Of a stretch of 64,000 nucleotides of DNA, positions 1-8,658 are shown one piece after another. The stretch covers positions 1 to 64,000 of the forward strand of contig NZ_LXYE02000021.1 of assembly GCF_001659685.2 (NCBI RefSeq). The letters run 5' to 3'. The DNA is from Labilibacter marinus. GTDB taxonomy: Bacteria > Bacteroidota > Bacteroidia > Bacteroidales > Marinilabiliaceae. How positions within the stretch are numbered: the first letter of the stretch is position 1; each line of letters begins with the position of its first letter. The notes beneath the pieces are model-generated. The model made no database searches. It was not told where the DNA came from and saw only the letters and a list, made by a program, of their open reading frames with translations. Both the position numbers and the translations under genes were made by a program.

Positions 1-414
1 TTTTCAGAAACTGATAATATATTCCTAGTAGATAATGTAGAGGATATTACAATAAATCTAAATGAAACACCAGAATATACTTTCGTATCTAAAGCTGGAG
101 AAGAGTTAGATCGGTTTGAGTTAAAATTTGAAGGTTTAACAACGGATATCGAGGATGATAATAAGCAACTTGTTACGAATAAAAATGTATTAATTTATGC
201 AATTAACCAGCAGGCTACAGTAAAGGTATCGGAGAAGTTATTACAAGGTAAGGATAGACTAATTGAAGTATACAACTTAGCGGGGCAACTAGTTGATCAA
301 CATGAGTTAAATGGTATCCAAACTGAATTTAGATTACCAGATCTAAACACAATGTATATAATTAAGGTAAGTATCGACAATTCTTCATATCAAGAAAAAG
401 TGATAGGCTTGTAA
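1..414 (+). CDS. C-terminal end of a secreted protein with a type IX secretion sorting domain (partial)
   Basis: An open frame enters from the left edge and ends in TAA at 412-414, giving 137 visible residues. The last ~80 residues look like a type A T9SS C-terminal domain: a short beta-rich segment, then LIEVYNLAGQLV, and a final MYIIKVSIDNSSYQEKVIGL stretch. Such domains direct Bacteroidota cargo through the outer membrane and are usually cleaved on export. The function of the cargo is encoded left of the window and cannot be judged. A terminator-like hairpin follows at 436-474, and a decayed copy of the same C-terminus lies at 488-646. Confidence 0.75.
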   Translation, partial: FSETDNIFLVDNVEDITINLNETPEYTFVSKAGEELDRFELKFEGLTTDIEDDNKQLVTNKNVLIYAINQQATVKVSEKLLQGKDRLIEVYNLAGQLVDQHELNGIQTEFRLPDLNTMYIIKVSIDNSSYQEKVIGL

Positions 415-435
415 TAGTAGTACTAAAAGTATAAA

Positions 436-474
436 GAAAACCGAGGTTAGGATATATTCCTTTCTTCGGTTTTT
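436..474 (+). terminator. Rho-independent terminator after the T9SS cargo gene
   Basis: AAAACCGA pairs with TCGGTTTT and is followed by a run of T. It lies about 25 bp after the stop codon at 412-414. Confidence 0.7.
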
Positions 475-487
475 AGCTAAAAATTGT

Positions 488-646
488 CTTATAAAGGTTT
501 ATAATATAATAGCTCAGTTAATTAATACACACGATTTAAATTCTACTATAACAGAGTTTGAATTACCACATGCCTATCCGATGTATATTATAAAAGTAAG
601 CGTAGATAATTCATCATATCAGAGAAAGGTGATTACTAAAATGTAA
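488..646 (+). pseudogene. Orphan fragment duplicating the T9SS C-terminal domain
   Basis: Read in frame from 488, this stretch encodes LIKVYNIIAQLINTHDLN and ends MYIIKVSVDNSSYQRKVITKM before TAA at 644-646. It matches the last ~50 residues of the upstream gene nearly residue for residue (LIEVYNLAGQLVDQHELN, then MYIIKVSIDNSSYQEKVIGL). No start codon or upstream body is attached, and a terminator separates it from the first copy. It also carries its own terminator at 674-707. The simplest reading is the remnant of a tandem paralogue whose body was deleted. It could also be a donor for recombination of sorting domains. Confidence 0.7.
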
Positions 647-673
647 AACTGAAGAATGTAATATAAAGTATAG

Positions 674-707
674 AAAAATCCGATTCAGAGTTGAGTCGGA
701 TTTTTTT
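674..707 (+). terminator. Rho-independent terminator, probably bidirectional
   Basis: AAAAATCCGA pairs with TCGGATTTTTTT around a short AT-rich centre. The left arm begins with A, so it can also end minus-strand transcripts from the gene at 964-2370. Confidence 0.7.
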
Positions 708-963
708 GTCCTAACTCAAATTATATGCTGAAGATTCGTTGTAAATATTGAATGTAATATTACAAGGTTGTATTTAAGTAGAGTATCACCTAGATCCTTG
801 CATAGTAACAAAATTAACGCTTTGTTTTAAAGGAGTTTTATATGCTATAAAGGTTAAAATATACGTAGATAACAAAGAGGACATATGCATTTTATCCTTT
901 GGTTATTATCAATGTTATCTAATGGAGAATGTGCTAAGTAAAGTTAAATATAGGATGTATATG

Positions 964-2370
964 CTAGAACGTATAACTAACTCCGGTATAGAATCCGATA
1001 GAATATGGTTGGTAACTGCCAGAGTTGCTCACGGAGTTCATAAAATAGCGTATTCTAGGTTCAAAATTAAAGTCTAATGATTTTAAAATGGGAGCAGATA
1101 AGCCAAAGCCAAAAATAGCGGTGTAGTTAACGTCATTAATATTTGCCATTTCTCCAATCTTTTCTTTACTACTATTGTTAAGCTGGTACGCACTATTACC
1201 TAGTAAAAAGTTAGTGCTCATTCCTCCCGACAGAGAAATACCAATTGTTTTATCTACTAAGTTATATTTTAATAAGAAAGGAACTTCTATATAGTCAAGT
1301 TCTTGCTGCACAGTAATGTCATTTGCTGCTGTGTTGTCTATTGTATTGTTTGGGGCATCTGAATTGAGCTCATATGTAATGCTTGACATAGCGGCATCTT
1401 CAATGAGGTTCTGATTAGAGGTGTTGTTTAACTTTATACTACCCATTGAATTAGACAAATTAGGTTTAGCGCTTTGGATGCCGCCACTTGCGGCAGGACT
1501 ATAAAAGTTACGCTTATTCTGACTAACTATTGGATTGCTAAATTTTTGTCCAACCTGTGAGTAATAAACACCTGTTTCAATAGCCCATCTTTTTCTGGTT
1601 TTTATATTCAGATTAATTCCTCCTGTATACGACATAATACCATCTTCATTAACGGCACTGGCTCCTCCATTAGAATTAGATCCATTGCTGGAATAACTAG
1701 GAGAAAATTGTCCTCCCAAAGCATATTTAAGCTCTTTTTTCTTTTTCTCTTCAATACTTATAGAAGTGCTATGATTGGCGAAATTAAGATACTCCACAGC
1801 TTTTGAATTCAGCATACTTTGGTTGACCTTATTAAAGGTATGTGTAGCATTTACATCAGAATGACACATGATTTCTATATCCTTGTTAGTAATCATCCTT
1901 AAAACACCCATGTTTTTGTTATTGGCCAATTCGTGAGCATTATTATTACTCAAGTTTATACTTTCTTTTTTGACGTTAGTATTAGAACTATTATTATTCG
2001 ACAGCTCTGAAGAAATAGTATTTATTACAATAGTGTTAGTTAGAGTATTGTCGATAGCATTATCTAGCAATGGAGCTGAGGAAGTATTGCCTATTGATTC
2101 TTCTGTGCTGATACTCTCATTGTTCATCTCTATGTTTGAAACGTTAGTTAATAAAGGTTGTTGAGTATTATTTTGCCATAATAAACCACCTAAAAATAAA
2201 ATACCAATGATAGCTGCAGCAGCAATGCTTCGCCACAGTATAATGGTTCTTTTATTGTTTTTACGTCCTTGCAAATTGCTCTCAATAGCATTCCAAACAA
2301 AGGCAGGTGGAGTTTCCTTGAAGTCACTCAATCCATCTTTGAAAATATTATCTATATTTTTCTCACTCAT
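964..2370 (-). CDS. Membrane-anchored outer-membrane beta-barrel-like protein, partner of the adjacent ECF sigma factor
   Basis: 468 residues. Residues 1-46 are a charged, probably cytoplasmic segment (ETPPAFVWNAIESNLQGRK), followed by one transmembrane helix at about 47-65. Residues ~70-210 are very rich in Asn, Ser and Thr and look disordered. From ~215 the protein becomes beta-rich with alternating hydrophobic strands and ends in SIGFYTGVSYTF, typical of PorT/OMP_b-brl_2-type barrels. Many Bacteroidota ECF sigma genes are followed by such a protein, which may act in place of an anti-sigma factor. The gene lies 10 bp downstream of the sigma gene, so they are almost certainly co-transcribed. 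The combination of an inner-membrane-type helix with an outer-membrane-type barrel is odd. The signal sensed is unknown. Confidence 0.7.
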   Translation of the reverse strand: MSEKNIDNIFKDGLSDFKETPPAFVWNAIESNLQGRKNNKRTIILWRSIAAAAIIGILFLGGLLWQNNTQQPLLTNVSNIEMNNESISTEESIGNTSSAPLLDNAIDNTLTNTIVINTISSELSNNNSSNTNVKKESINLSNNNAHELANNKNMGVLRMITNKDIEIMCHSDVNATHTFNKVNQSMLNSKAVEYLNFANHSTSISIEEKKKKELKYALGGQFSPSYSSNGSNSNGGASAVNEDGIMSYTGGINLNIKTRKRWAIETGVYYSQVGQKFSNPIVSQNKRNFYSPAASGGIQSAKPNLSNSMGSIKLNNTSNQNLIEDAAMSSITYELNSDAPNNTIDNTAANDITVQQELDYIEVPFLLKYNLVDKTIGISLSGGMSTNFLLGNSAYQLNNSSKEKIGEMANINDVNYTAIFGFGLSAPILKSLDFNFEPRIRYFMNSVSNSGSYQPYSIGFYTGVSYTF

Positions 2371-2380
2371 CTTTTCGTAT

Positions 2381-2950
2381 TCAAGCTGTTTGCGTTTCTT
2401 TTTCTTCCATCACTGTAAGTTTATCCTTTAAAAATTTTCGAGCCCTCGATAAGTTCGATTTCGATGTACCAACAGAAATTCCCAATACCTCAGAAATTTC
2501 GTTGTGCGATAATCCCTCCATGGCATACAGGTTAAAAACTAGTTTATACTTTGGAGGTAAGGTCTCAATTAGTTTTAAAAGTTCACTGGTTGAATGTTTA
2601 GGGGTGTGTTCTATCTTTTCTTCATCTTCAATCTGAAGATCTTCAATTGACTCAACCAGGTAAATTGGGTTTTTCTTTCTGAAAGATTCAATAATGGTAT
2701 TCACCATGATGCGCCTCATCCATCCTTCAAAAGAACCTTCAGACCTAAATTTGTTGATGTTGTTAAATATCTTAATGAATCCATCTTGTAAATTATCTTC
2801 AGCTTCAGTTCGGTCTTTGCAGTATTGAATGCATACACCAAACAACCAAGGCGAGAATTTCTGGTATAGCAATTTCTGCGCCTTAGCGTTATTTTTCTGA
2901 CACTGTTGTATAATCTCCGATAGATTCTCCACTCTTAATAAATTATCCAC
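2381..2950 (-). CDS. ECF-type RNA polymerase sigma factor
   Basis: 189 residues, the usual length for an ECF sigma. Region 2 spans about 25-95 (WLFGVCIQYCKDRTEAEDNL, then FEGWMRRIMVNT, which should contact the -10 element and core polymerase). Region 4 spans about 120-175 (LPPKYKLVFNLYAMEGLSHN, then ISEVLGISVGTSKSNLSRAR, a helix-turn-helix for the -35 element). It is the first gene of a two-gene unit with the membrane barrel protein downstream, so its activity is probably controlled by that partner. The regulon cannot be told from sequence. Confidence 0.9.
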   Translation of the reverse strand: MDNLLRVENLSEIIQQCQKNNAKAQKLLYQKFSPWLFGVCIQYCKDRTEAEDNLQDGFIKIFNNINKFRSEGSFEGWMRRIMVNTIIESFRKKNPIYLVESIEDLQIEDEEKIEHTPKHSTSELLKLIETLPPKYKLVFNLYAMEGLSHNEISEVLGISVGTSKSNLSRARKFLKDKLTVMEEKETQTA

Positions 2951-2975
2951 ATAAGCCTTTAGGTTTAAAGCTATA

Positions 2976-3005
2976 CAAAAATCAGCCCTAAATTTAATTA
3001 GGGCT
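2976..3005 (-). terminator. Rho-independent terminator of the smpB transcript
   Basis: AGCCCTAA (2984-2991) pairs perfectly with TTAGGGCT (2998-3005). On the minus strand it is followed by TTTTTG. It lies downstream of smpB and upstream of the sigma gene. Confidence 0.7.
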
Positions 3006-3062
3006 ATACTTTGTTAATGGGATGATGGTAGAAATAAAGGAAGGTTGCGTTGATATTCTAAA

Positions 3063-3521
3063 TTAATGAATCTTTTTTACACGATCCATTTCTCTTTTGG
3101 CATCTTTACTCTTAAGCGTTTCTCTTTTGTCGTGGGTTTTCTTTCCTTTGGCCAAACCTATTTCTACTTTTGCCCAACCTTTATCGGTGATAAAAACCTG
3201 TAACGGAATAATGGTAAGTCCTGACTCTTTCGTTTTCCTATCTAATTTCTGAAGCTCTTTTTTGTGTAATAGCAGCTTTCTTTCTCTCAAGGGCATATGG
3301 TTGTTATATGTACCGAAAAAATATTCTGATATATTAAAGCCTCTAATCCAAAGTTCGTTTTTAATAAAATAGCAATAAGCTTCTACCAGACTCGCTTTTC
3401 CTAATCTAAGAGATTTTATTTCAGTTCCCGAAAGCTGCACCCCTGCTACGAATTTCTCCATTATTTCGTAATCGAAGTAAGCCTTTTTATTGCGGATATT
3501 TATATTGTTTTGTTTTGACAT
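3063..3521 (-). CDS. smpB: SsrA-binding protein SmpB
   Basis: 152 residues, the normal SmpB length. It binds tmRNA and brings it to stalled ribosomes for trans-translation. The oligonucleotide-binding core is recognisable from [30 protein letters not shown] and [20 protein letters not shown]. The C-terminal tail is basic ([20 protein letters not shown]), as needed to enter the mRNA channel. It is encoded 38 bp after the Yip1-like gene on the same strand and probably shares its transcript. The hairpin at 2976-3005 should end the message. The tmRNA gene itself was not seen in this window. Confidence 0.95.
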   Translation of the reverse strand: MSKQNNINIRNKKAYFDYEIMEKFVAGVQLSGTEIKSLRLGKASLVEAYCYFIKNELWIRGFNISEYFFGTYNNHMPLRERKLLLHKKELQKLDRKTKESGLTIIPLQVFITDKGWAKVEIGLAKGKKTHDKRETLKSKDAKREMDRVKKIH

Positions 3522-3559
3522 ATTGATGTAATCAGTAAAGCAAAATTGTTTTTGAATGA

Positions 3560-4177
3560 TTAAAATCCAACAAAGCGGATAAACAAGTTAGATATAAAAT
3601 AAGGTATAAATAGTAATAGAGCACTTACAATTATTGTAAATACTACTCTTAAATCTTTTGACTCAAATTCACCAATCTCTTTGGTTCCTAACCATACAAT
3701 GTAACCCGTGTAAATGGTTAGAGCTAATAAATAAGATGCTTGCGGAACAAGGGTAACTACCATTTTCACCAGGTATAGAACAATTGAACTATAAGCACAT
3801 ATTTTAAAACTAAGACTCTTTAAATCAGAAGCGTTTATTTTTACCGTAAACTTGGGTAAGATATTTAGTGTTATAAAATAGGTGATATATAATCCTCCGA
3901 ATAAAGCTGTAAAATCAGCTAAAGCATATTTTAATGCGGGCGCAAAATCATAACCTTGATCATAACCTTGATGAGAGGTAATGTAGCCTACAAAAGTAAG
4001 AAGAGTTAAAACTCCGATGTAAGGCAAGATATAATTACCTAAAATTGAATTAAGATCAGATTTCTCGGCGTGTATGGATGACCATTCAGATTTTGGCGAA
4101 ACAATTAAATTTCTAGTTCTAGAAAATAGAAGTTTATATTTTTCCGCCATACTCTCTTGCTTTTGCGATGTGCTCAT
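3560..4177 (-). CDS. Yip1-family-like integral membrane protein
   Basis: 205 residues. A soluble N-terminus of ~45 residues ([20 protein letters not shown]) precedes about five hydrophobic helices between residues 48 and 200. The N-terminal sentence with P-x-x-W followed by a multi-helix membrane domain is typical of bacterial Yip1/DUF1282-type proteins, whose biochemical role is not established. The gene is divergent from miaA across ~94 bp and lies upstream of smpB on the same strand. No catalytic residues can be pointed to. Confidence 0.65.
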   Translation of the reverse strand: MSTSQKQESMAEKYKLLFSRTRNLIVSPKSEWSSIHAEKSDLNSILGNYILPYIGVLTLLTFVGYITSHQGYDQGYDFAPALKYALADFTALFGGLYITYFITLNILPKFTVKINASDLKSLSFKICAYSSIVLYLVKMVVTLVPQASYLLALTIYTGYIVWLGTKEIGEFESKDLRVVFTIIVSALLLFIPYFISNLFIRFVGF

Positions 4178-4271
4178 GAATCTTAATTTACTGTATGGTG
4201 ATGTTTATTTAAACGTACTAAATAATTAGCTTTGTAGTGGCAAAAATATAAAAAAACGAGTCAATTAGTTT

Positions 4272-5198
4272 ATGCAACATTCCAATAAGTATAATTTGCT
4301 TGTAGTGCTTGGTCCTACAGCTAGCGGAAAGACCGCACTGGCAGCGCCTTTGGCAGATAAAATTAAAGGTGAAATTATTAGTGCAGATTCTCGCCAGATA
4401 TACCGACATATGAATTTAGGTACAGGAAAAGACTATGCAGACTATACTGTGGGAGATCATAAAATACCCTATCATCTAATCGATATTACCGATCCAGGTT
4501 ATAAATATAATGTGTACGAGTATCAACGAGACTTTTTTAAAGCTTTTGAAGATATTAATGCAAGAGGTAAGTTTCCTATTATGTGCGGAGGTACAGGCAT
4601 GTATATTGAGGCTGTTTTAAGTGGTTTTAAAATGATTCAAGTACCATCTAACCCTCCTTTACGGGAAGAGTTAGAGCATAAATCATTGGAGGAGTTAGCA
4701 GCTATGCTTGCCTTGATGAAGACATTACACAATAAAACAGAGGTTGATACAAAAAAACGTGCTATCAGAGCTATAGAAATAGAGACCTATTATCAAGACA
4801 ATCCTGAAATTGAAATTGAATTGCCTGAGTTAAACCCATTAATTATTGGAGTTGATATAGATAGAGACCTTAGGAGAGAAAAAATAACCGCTAGATTAAA
4901 AACGCGCCTTGAAGAAGGAATGGTTGATGAGGTAAAAGGTATTATAGATTCAGGAGTTAAACCTGAAGATTTAATATATTACGGATTAGAGTATAAGTTT
5001 TTAACGCAATATGTAATTGGCGAAATATCATACGATGAAATGTTTCAGCAACTTAATATTGCTATTCATCAATTTGCCAAGCGTCAAATGACTTGGTTCA
5101 GGAAAATGGAACGCAGTGGTTTTGATATTCATTGGGTAAATGCTACCGAGAATATTGAGACTAGAATAAATAAAATTGAAAAAATGCTAATAAGCTAA
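4272..5198 (+). CDS. miaA: tRNA dimethylallyltransferase MiaA
   Basis: 308 residues, full length. It transfers the dimethylallyl group to A37 of tRNAs that read codons starting with U. The P-loop GPTASGKT is at residues 14-21, followed by the conserved SADSRQIYRHMNLGTGK segment with the DSRQ tRNA/DMAPP-binding motif, GGTGMYIEAVLSG, and the C-terminal HQFAKRQMTWFRK motif. It stands alone on the plus strand, divergent from the Yip1/smpB pair, with ~320 bp of gene-free DNA behind it. Confidence 0.95.
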   Translation: MQHSNKYNLLVVLGPTASGKTALAAPLADKIKGEIISADSRQIYRHMNLGTGKDYADYTVGDHKIPYHLIDITDPGYKYNVYEYQRDFFKAFEDINARGKFPIMCGGTGMYIEAVLSGFKMIQVPSNPPLREELEHKSLEELAAMLALMKTLHNKTEVDTKKRAIRAIEIETYYQDNPEIEIELPELNPLIIGVDIDRDLRREKITARLKTRLEEGMVDEVKGIIDSGVKPEDLIYYGLEYKFLTQYVIGEISYDEMFQQLNIAIHQFAKRQMTWFRKMERSGFDIHWVNATENIETRINKIEKMLIS

Positions 5199-5517
5199 AG
5201 CGTTAGATGTTTTTATACAAAAAACTATATTTTTTGAGCTTTAAAGTATATGCTTGTTTATTCTTATTAAGTGTTAATTGATATTGTTTTGATTCCTATT
5301 ATCTTGAGGTGCACAAATTGCAGAAAAAGTATAGTGACCTATTTTTAAAGTATGATTTATTTAAATATTATTTTTCAGTGTTTGTCAATAAAAAAAGGTG
5401 TTTCAAGCTGATTATTCGATCGCTGGAACAAAATTAGCCTGATTGAGAAAACTTATTTTATTTGAACCCGTAATATCAACTCAACACATTCTTCAATTGA
5501 TATTTTGATTAGGGTAA
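5199..5517. other. Gene-free AT-rich spacer between miaA and the cyclase-HD gene
   Basis: 319 bp with no convincing open frame or RNA. A TTTATTTG sequence near 5457-5464, about 55 bp before the next ATG, could serve as the -7 element of the cyclase-HD gene. Nothing else stands out. Confidence 0.4.
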
Positions 5518-6924
5518 ATGGATAATATTGAGTTATATATTAGTCGGATTTCTAAGTTAGCTAACCGTAACAAGGAACTTAACCGAGAAATGAATGAGAT
5601 TGTAGGGAGATACAATTTCATCCAAAAACAAAACGATAAATATTTAGATTTACTATCTAACTTTTCATTTGAAGCTGATGATGAGAAGAAGAGTCCACGA
5701 AAAAAGATACATCGCTTTAAAAGAGCATCTTTACTATATGCATCTATAGAGGGTTTTGAAAAACTCAATGGTCACCCCAAAGCAGAACGATTAATGGATA
5801 AGCTGGATGAACTTCAGTTTACGATGGATCAAATTGCAAAAAAATATAATATCTTAAAAATTAAAACGGTTGGAGATATTTATATCTATGGCGGTGGTAT
5901 GCTGGAAGAAAATCGTACAAACCCAATTGACGTTATATTAGCTGCTTTTGAGATGCAGCAAGCTGCGATTGAGGTAAATGGAGGTGAAAATAATTCTGCA
6001 TTTTGGGAACTGAGCATAGGTATACATACGGGACCAGTATTGGCAGAACCTACAGGCAGAAAATCAGCTCCATTCCGTTTGGCTGGTGATGCGGTAAATT
6101 TTACCAGCCGTTTAGGTAAAGCATGCAAAGCAGGTCATATAAATATATCGGCCATGACTTATGAGTTGGTAAAGGAGTTTTTTACTTGCGATAGCTCCGG
6201 AGAAATGCCAGTTAAATACAAAGGTATGATGGAATCGTACTTTGTAGAAGGAATTTTACCTGAACTGGCAAAACCAGAGCAAGTTAATGTTGGCAATAAA
6301 GAGTTTAATACTAAATACTCACTAATACAGTTTCTGGATATTCAGGAAGAGGTATTGGATATGATGGAGCAAAATTTACCAGAGAAATTATTCTATCATA
6401 ATATTAAACATACCATTGATGTAGTAACAGAAGTTGAGTTAATTGGATGGGCCGAAGGATTAGGAGAAGAAGAGATTCTTATTTTAAAATTGGCAGGTTT
6501 ATTTCACGATTCAGGCCATGTTATCAGTTATGATGATCATGAGTATCATGGTACCGTAATTGCCAAAAACATGTTGAGTAAATACCATTTCACAGAAGAG
6601 AGAATGGATGAGATCTGCAATCTTATTATGGCTACTAAATTTCCTCCTAGTCCTAAAACTTTGTTAGAAAAAGTAATGTGCGATTCAGATCTTGATTATT
6701 TAGGAAGAACGGATTTTATTCCAGTATCTAATATGTTATATGAAGAGCTAAAGGTTAGAGATTTGGTGGGTTCGTTTAATGAGTGGAATGAGAAGCAGTT
6801 AACCTTTATTAAAAAGCACCAATATTTTACGGATACAGCCCAGAACCTTAGAGAGGTAAATAAAAACAAACAAATAGAAAGACTTGAACGTCTGCTCTCG
6901 GTGGAGTCAAGAGCAGAATCATAG
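5518..6924 (+). CDS. Class III nucleotidyl cyclase domain fused to an HD phosphohydrolase domain
   Basis: 468 residues with no signal or membrane segment, hence cytosolic. Residues 1-55 are helical, possibly a coiled coil. Residues ~66-245 form a class III cyclase fold: KTVGD with metal-binding D120, and GDAVNFTSRLG (190-200) with the transition-state Asn194 and Arg198. In YASIEGF (74-80) the first metal-binding Asp of the usual F-x-D-I-x-G-F is replaced by Ser76, so two-metal catalysis may be impaired. Residues ~285-415 form an HD domain: HNIKH (294-298), LFHDSGH with His330-Asp331, HEYHG, and D389/D391. A synthase-like and a hydrolase-like domain in one chain suggests a nucleotide-responsive switch or a bifunctional enzyme. 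The product, if any, is unknown. Confidence 0.8.
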   Translation: MDNIELYISRISKLANRNKELNREMNEIVGRYNFIQKQNDKYLDLLSNFSFEADDEKKSPRKKIHRFKRASLLYASIEGFEKLNGHPKAERLMDKLDELQFTMDQIAKKYNILKIKTVGDIYIYGGGMLEENRTNPIDVILAAFEMQQAAIEVNGGENNSAFWELSIGIHTGPVLAEPTGRKSAPFRLAGDAVNFTSRLGKACKAGHINISAMTYELVKEFFTCDSSGEMPVKYKGMMESYFVEGILPELAKPEQVNVGNKEFNTKYSLIQFLDIQEEVLDMMEQNLPEKLFYHNIKHTIDVVTEVELIGWAEGLGEEEILILKLAGLFHDSGHVISYDDHEYHGTVIAKNMLSKYHFTEERMDEICNLIMATKFPPSPKTLLEKVMCDSDLDYLGRTDFIPVSNMLYEELKVRDLVGSFNEWNEKQLTFIKKHQYFTDTAQNLREVNKNKQIERLERLLSVESRAES

Positions 6925-6945
6925 TTAAAGTTTATTGATTAAAAG

Positions 6946-6984
6946 TGAAAAAGCCAATTGAGTATATACTTAGTTGGCTTTTTG
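6946..6984 (+). terminator. Rho-independent terminator after the cyclase-HD gene
   Basis: AAAAAGCCAA (6948-6957) pairs with TTGGCTTTTT (6974-6983). It separates the cyclase-HD transcript from the kinase gene that follows. Confidence 0.75.
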
Positions 6985-7038
6985 TTTTCATACAGTCTAA
7001 AAATATTCCTTACTTTTAAGGAGTTGATACTTTAGTTT

Positions 7039-8604
7039 ATGAAATTATCTTTTTTAAAACCACTAATTTTTATGCTATTATTAATAGTGATGCCCTCGCT
7101 ATTAATAACGGTATTTCAAATGAATTCAATTGATCAGCAAGAGCAGGCTTTTGAAGAAATTTATAAACGCCAGCTTACTTCTGTAATTTTTTCTATTAAT
7201 ATGTATGCTGATGATGTGGTTAACCGATGGGTGGCTGAAGTTTCAGACCAGGTAGATGACCTTGATGGAATAAATAATTTTGATTTAAAGGCCTTAACCA
7301 ATCAACAAAACTTAATTGTTGGGGTGTTATTGCAGCATTTTAAAGGAGATTCAATACATGAGAAAAAGTATAAATTAGGAGATATCCCTGATGAACTTGC
7401 GAAACAAGTTGTTGATTCCTGTACCGCAAACTTGAAAAATATAGAAAGACTTTTTATTTATCTTGAAAGTAATTACCGAAAAGTGATGGTTTTTGAAGCT
7501 AAAGGAGTGAGGTCAAAACATGCGCTTGTTTTTGCACTTAAAAACCATAAGGGAGAAAATTTAATTGGTGCTATTTTGGTTGATTCCGAGAGTTTTGTTC
7601 AGGATGTTCTCGCACCTCGTATTCAATCTGTAGCTTTACAGGATGTAGCTATTGGGTTAAAGGAAAGAGGCTCTGAAAATATTATCTACTCCAATACAAA
7701 AGATATTACTTATACTTCTGATGATATTAATGAGACTTTTTGGCAATTACCTAGTTATGCATTATACCTGAAGCCTTTGGGCGATTCTACTGATGCTATT
7801 TTAGAAAAGAGGAGCAGGAATAATCTATTTATATTAGCCATAGTTGATTTTGTATTATTGTTGGGAGGAGTGTTGACTTACTTTAATATTAAAAAGCAAC
7901 TACAGTTGGCAAAAATAAAATCAGACTTTGTATCTAATGTTTCGCATGAAATTAGAACTCCGCTTGCATTAATTAGTATGTATGCAGAAAGTCTTCAGTT
8001 AAACAGAGTCAAAGGAGAGGATAAATTGCAGCGTAGCTATGGTATTATATTCAGAGAAGCTAATCGTCTGACGGGTATCGTAAATAACATTTTAAACTTC
8101 TCTAAAATGGAAAGCGGAAAACGCAAGTACACATTTGATACATTTAATTTAAACAACAATGTGATAGCTGTGGCCGATAGGTATGGGGACAGTATAAAGA
8201 ATACGAATGTTGAATTTATCATGACATTAAATGAAGAACTAGATAATGTGTGGGGAGATAAAGAAGCAATTGATGAAGCTATAGCTAACCTTATTGAAAA
8301 TGCGATTAAATATGGTAAAGGAGATAAAAAAGTAGAGCTTGCCACAGGGTTAATAGATAATATGTGTTGGGTAGAGGTGAAGGATAATGGGATAGGAATA
8401 CCTGCAAAGGAACAGAAACTAATTTTTAAACAATTTTATCGGGTGACCTTAGGTAATCTTGCTCATCAGGCAAAAGGTTCTGGTTTAGGCTTGAATATAG
8501 TAAAACAAATTGTTGATGCACATAAGGGTAAAATTGTAGTGGATAGTGAAGTCGGAAAAGGAAGTCGTTTTCGTATTTATCTGCCCTTGCCCAATAATAA
8601 TTAG
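7039..8604 (+). CDS. Transmembrane sensor histidine kinase
   Basis: 521 residues. Transmembrane helices at about 5-25 and 265-283 flank a ~240-residue extracytoplasmic sensor without a recognised domain. The HisKA box SNVSHEIRTPL carries the phospho-acceptor His303. The ATPase lobe has NLIENAIKYG (N box), DNGIGI (G1) and GSGLGLNIV (G2). It autophosphorylates and should pass the phosphate to the OmpR-type regulator encoded 54 bp downstream. The signal is unknown. The PhoB-like boxes beyond the regulator gene raise the possibility of a phosphate-type response, but the large sensor domain is unlike a classical PhoR. Confidence 0.9.
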   Translation: MKLSFLKPLIFMLLLIVMPSLLITVFQMNSIDQQEQAFEEIYKRQLTSVIFSINMYADDVVNRWVAEVSDQVDDLDGINNFDLKALTNQQNLIVGVLLQHFKGDSIHEKKYKLGDIPDELAKQVVDSCTANLKNIERLFIYLESNYRKVMVFEAKGVRSKHALVFALKNHKGENLIGAILVDSESFVQDVLAPRIQSVALQDVAIGLKERGSENIIYSNTKDITYTSDDINETFWQLPSYALYLKPLGDSTDAILEKRSRNNLFILAIVDFVLLLGGVLTYFNIKKQLQLAKIKSDFVSNVSHEIRTPLALISMYAESLQLNRVKGEDKLQRSYGIIFREANRLTGIVNNILNFSKMESGKRKYTFDTFNLNNNVIAVADRYGDSIKNTNVEFIMTLNEELDNVWGDKEAIDEAIANLIENAIKYGKGDKKVELATGLIDNMCWVEVKDNGIGIPAKEQKLIFKQFYRVTLGNLAHQAKGSGLGLNIVKQIVDAHKGKIVVDSEVGKGSRFRIYLPLPNNN

Positions 8605-8658
8605 ATCAAAGGAAATATTGCATATGATTCTTTAATATAGGATATAATCAGTTTAAAG

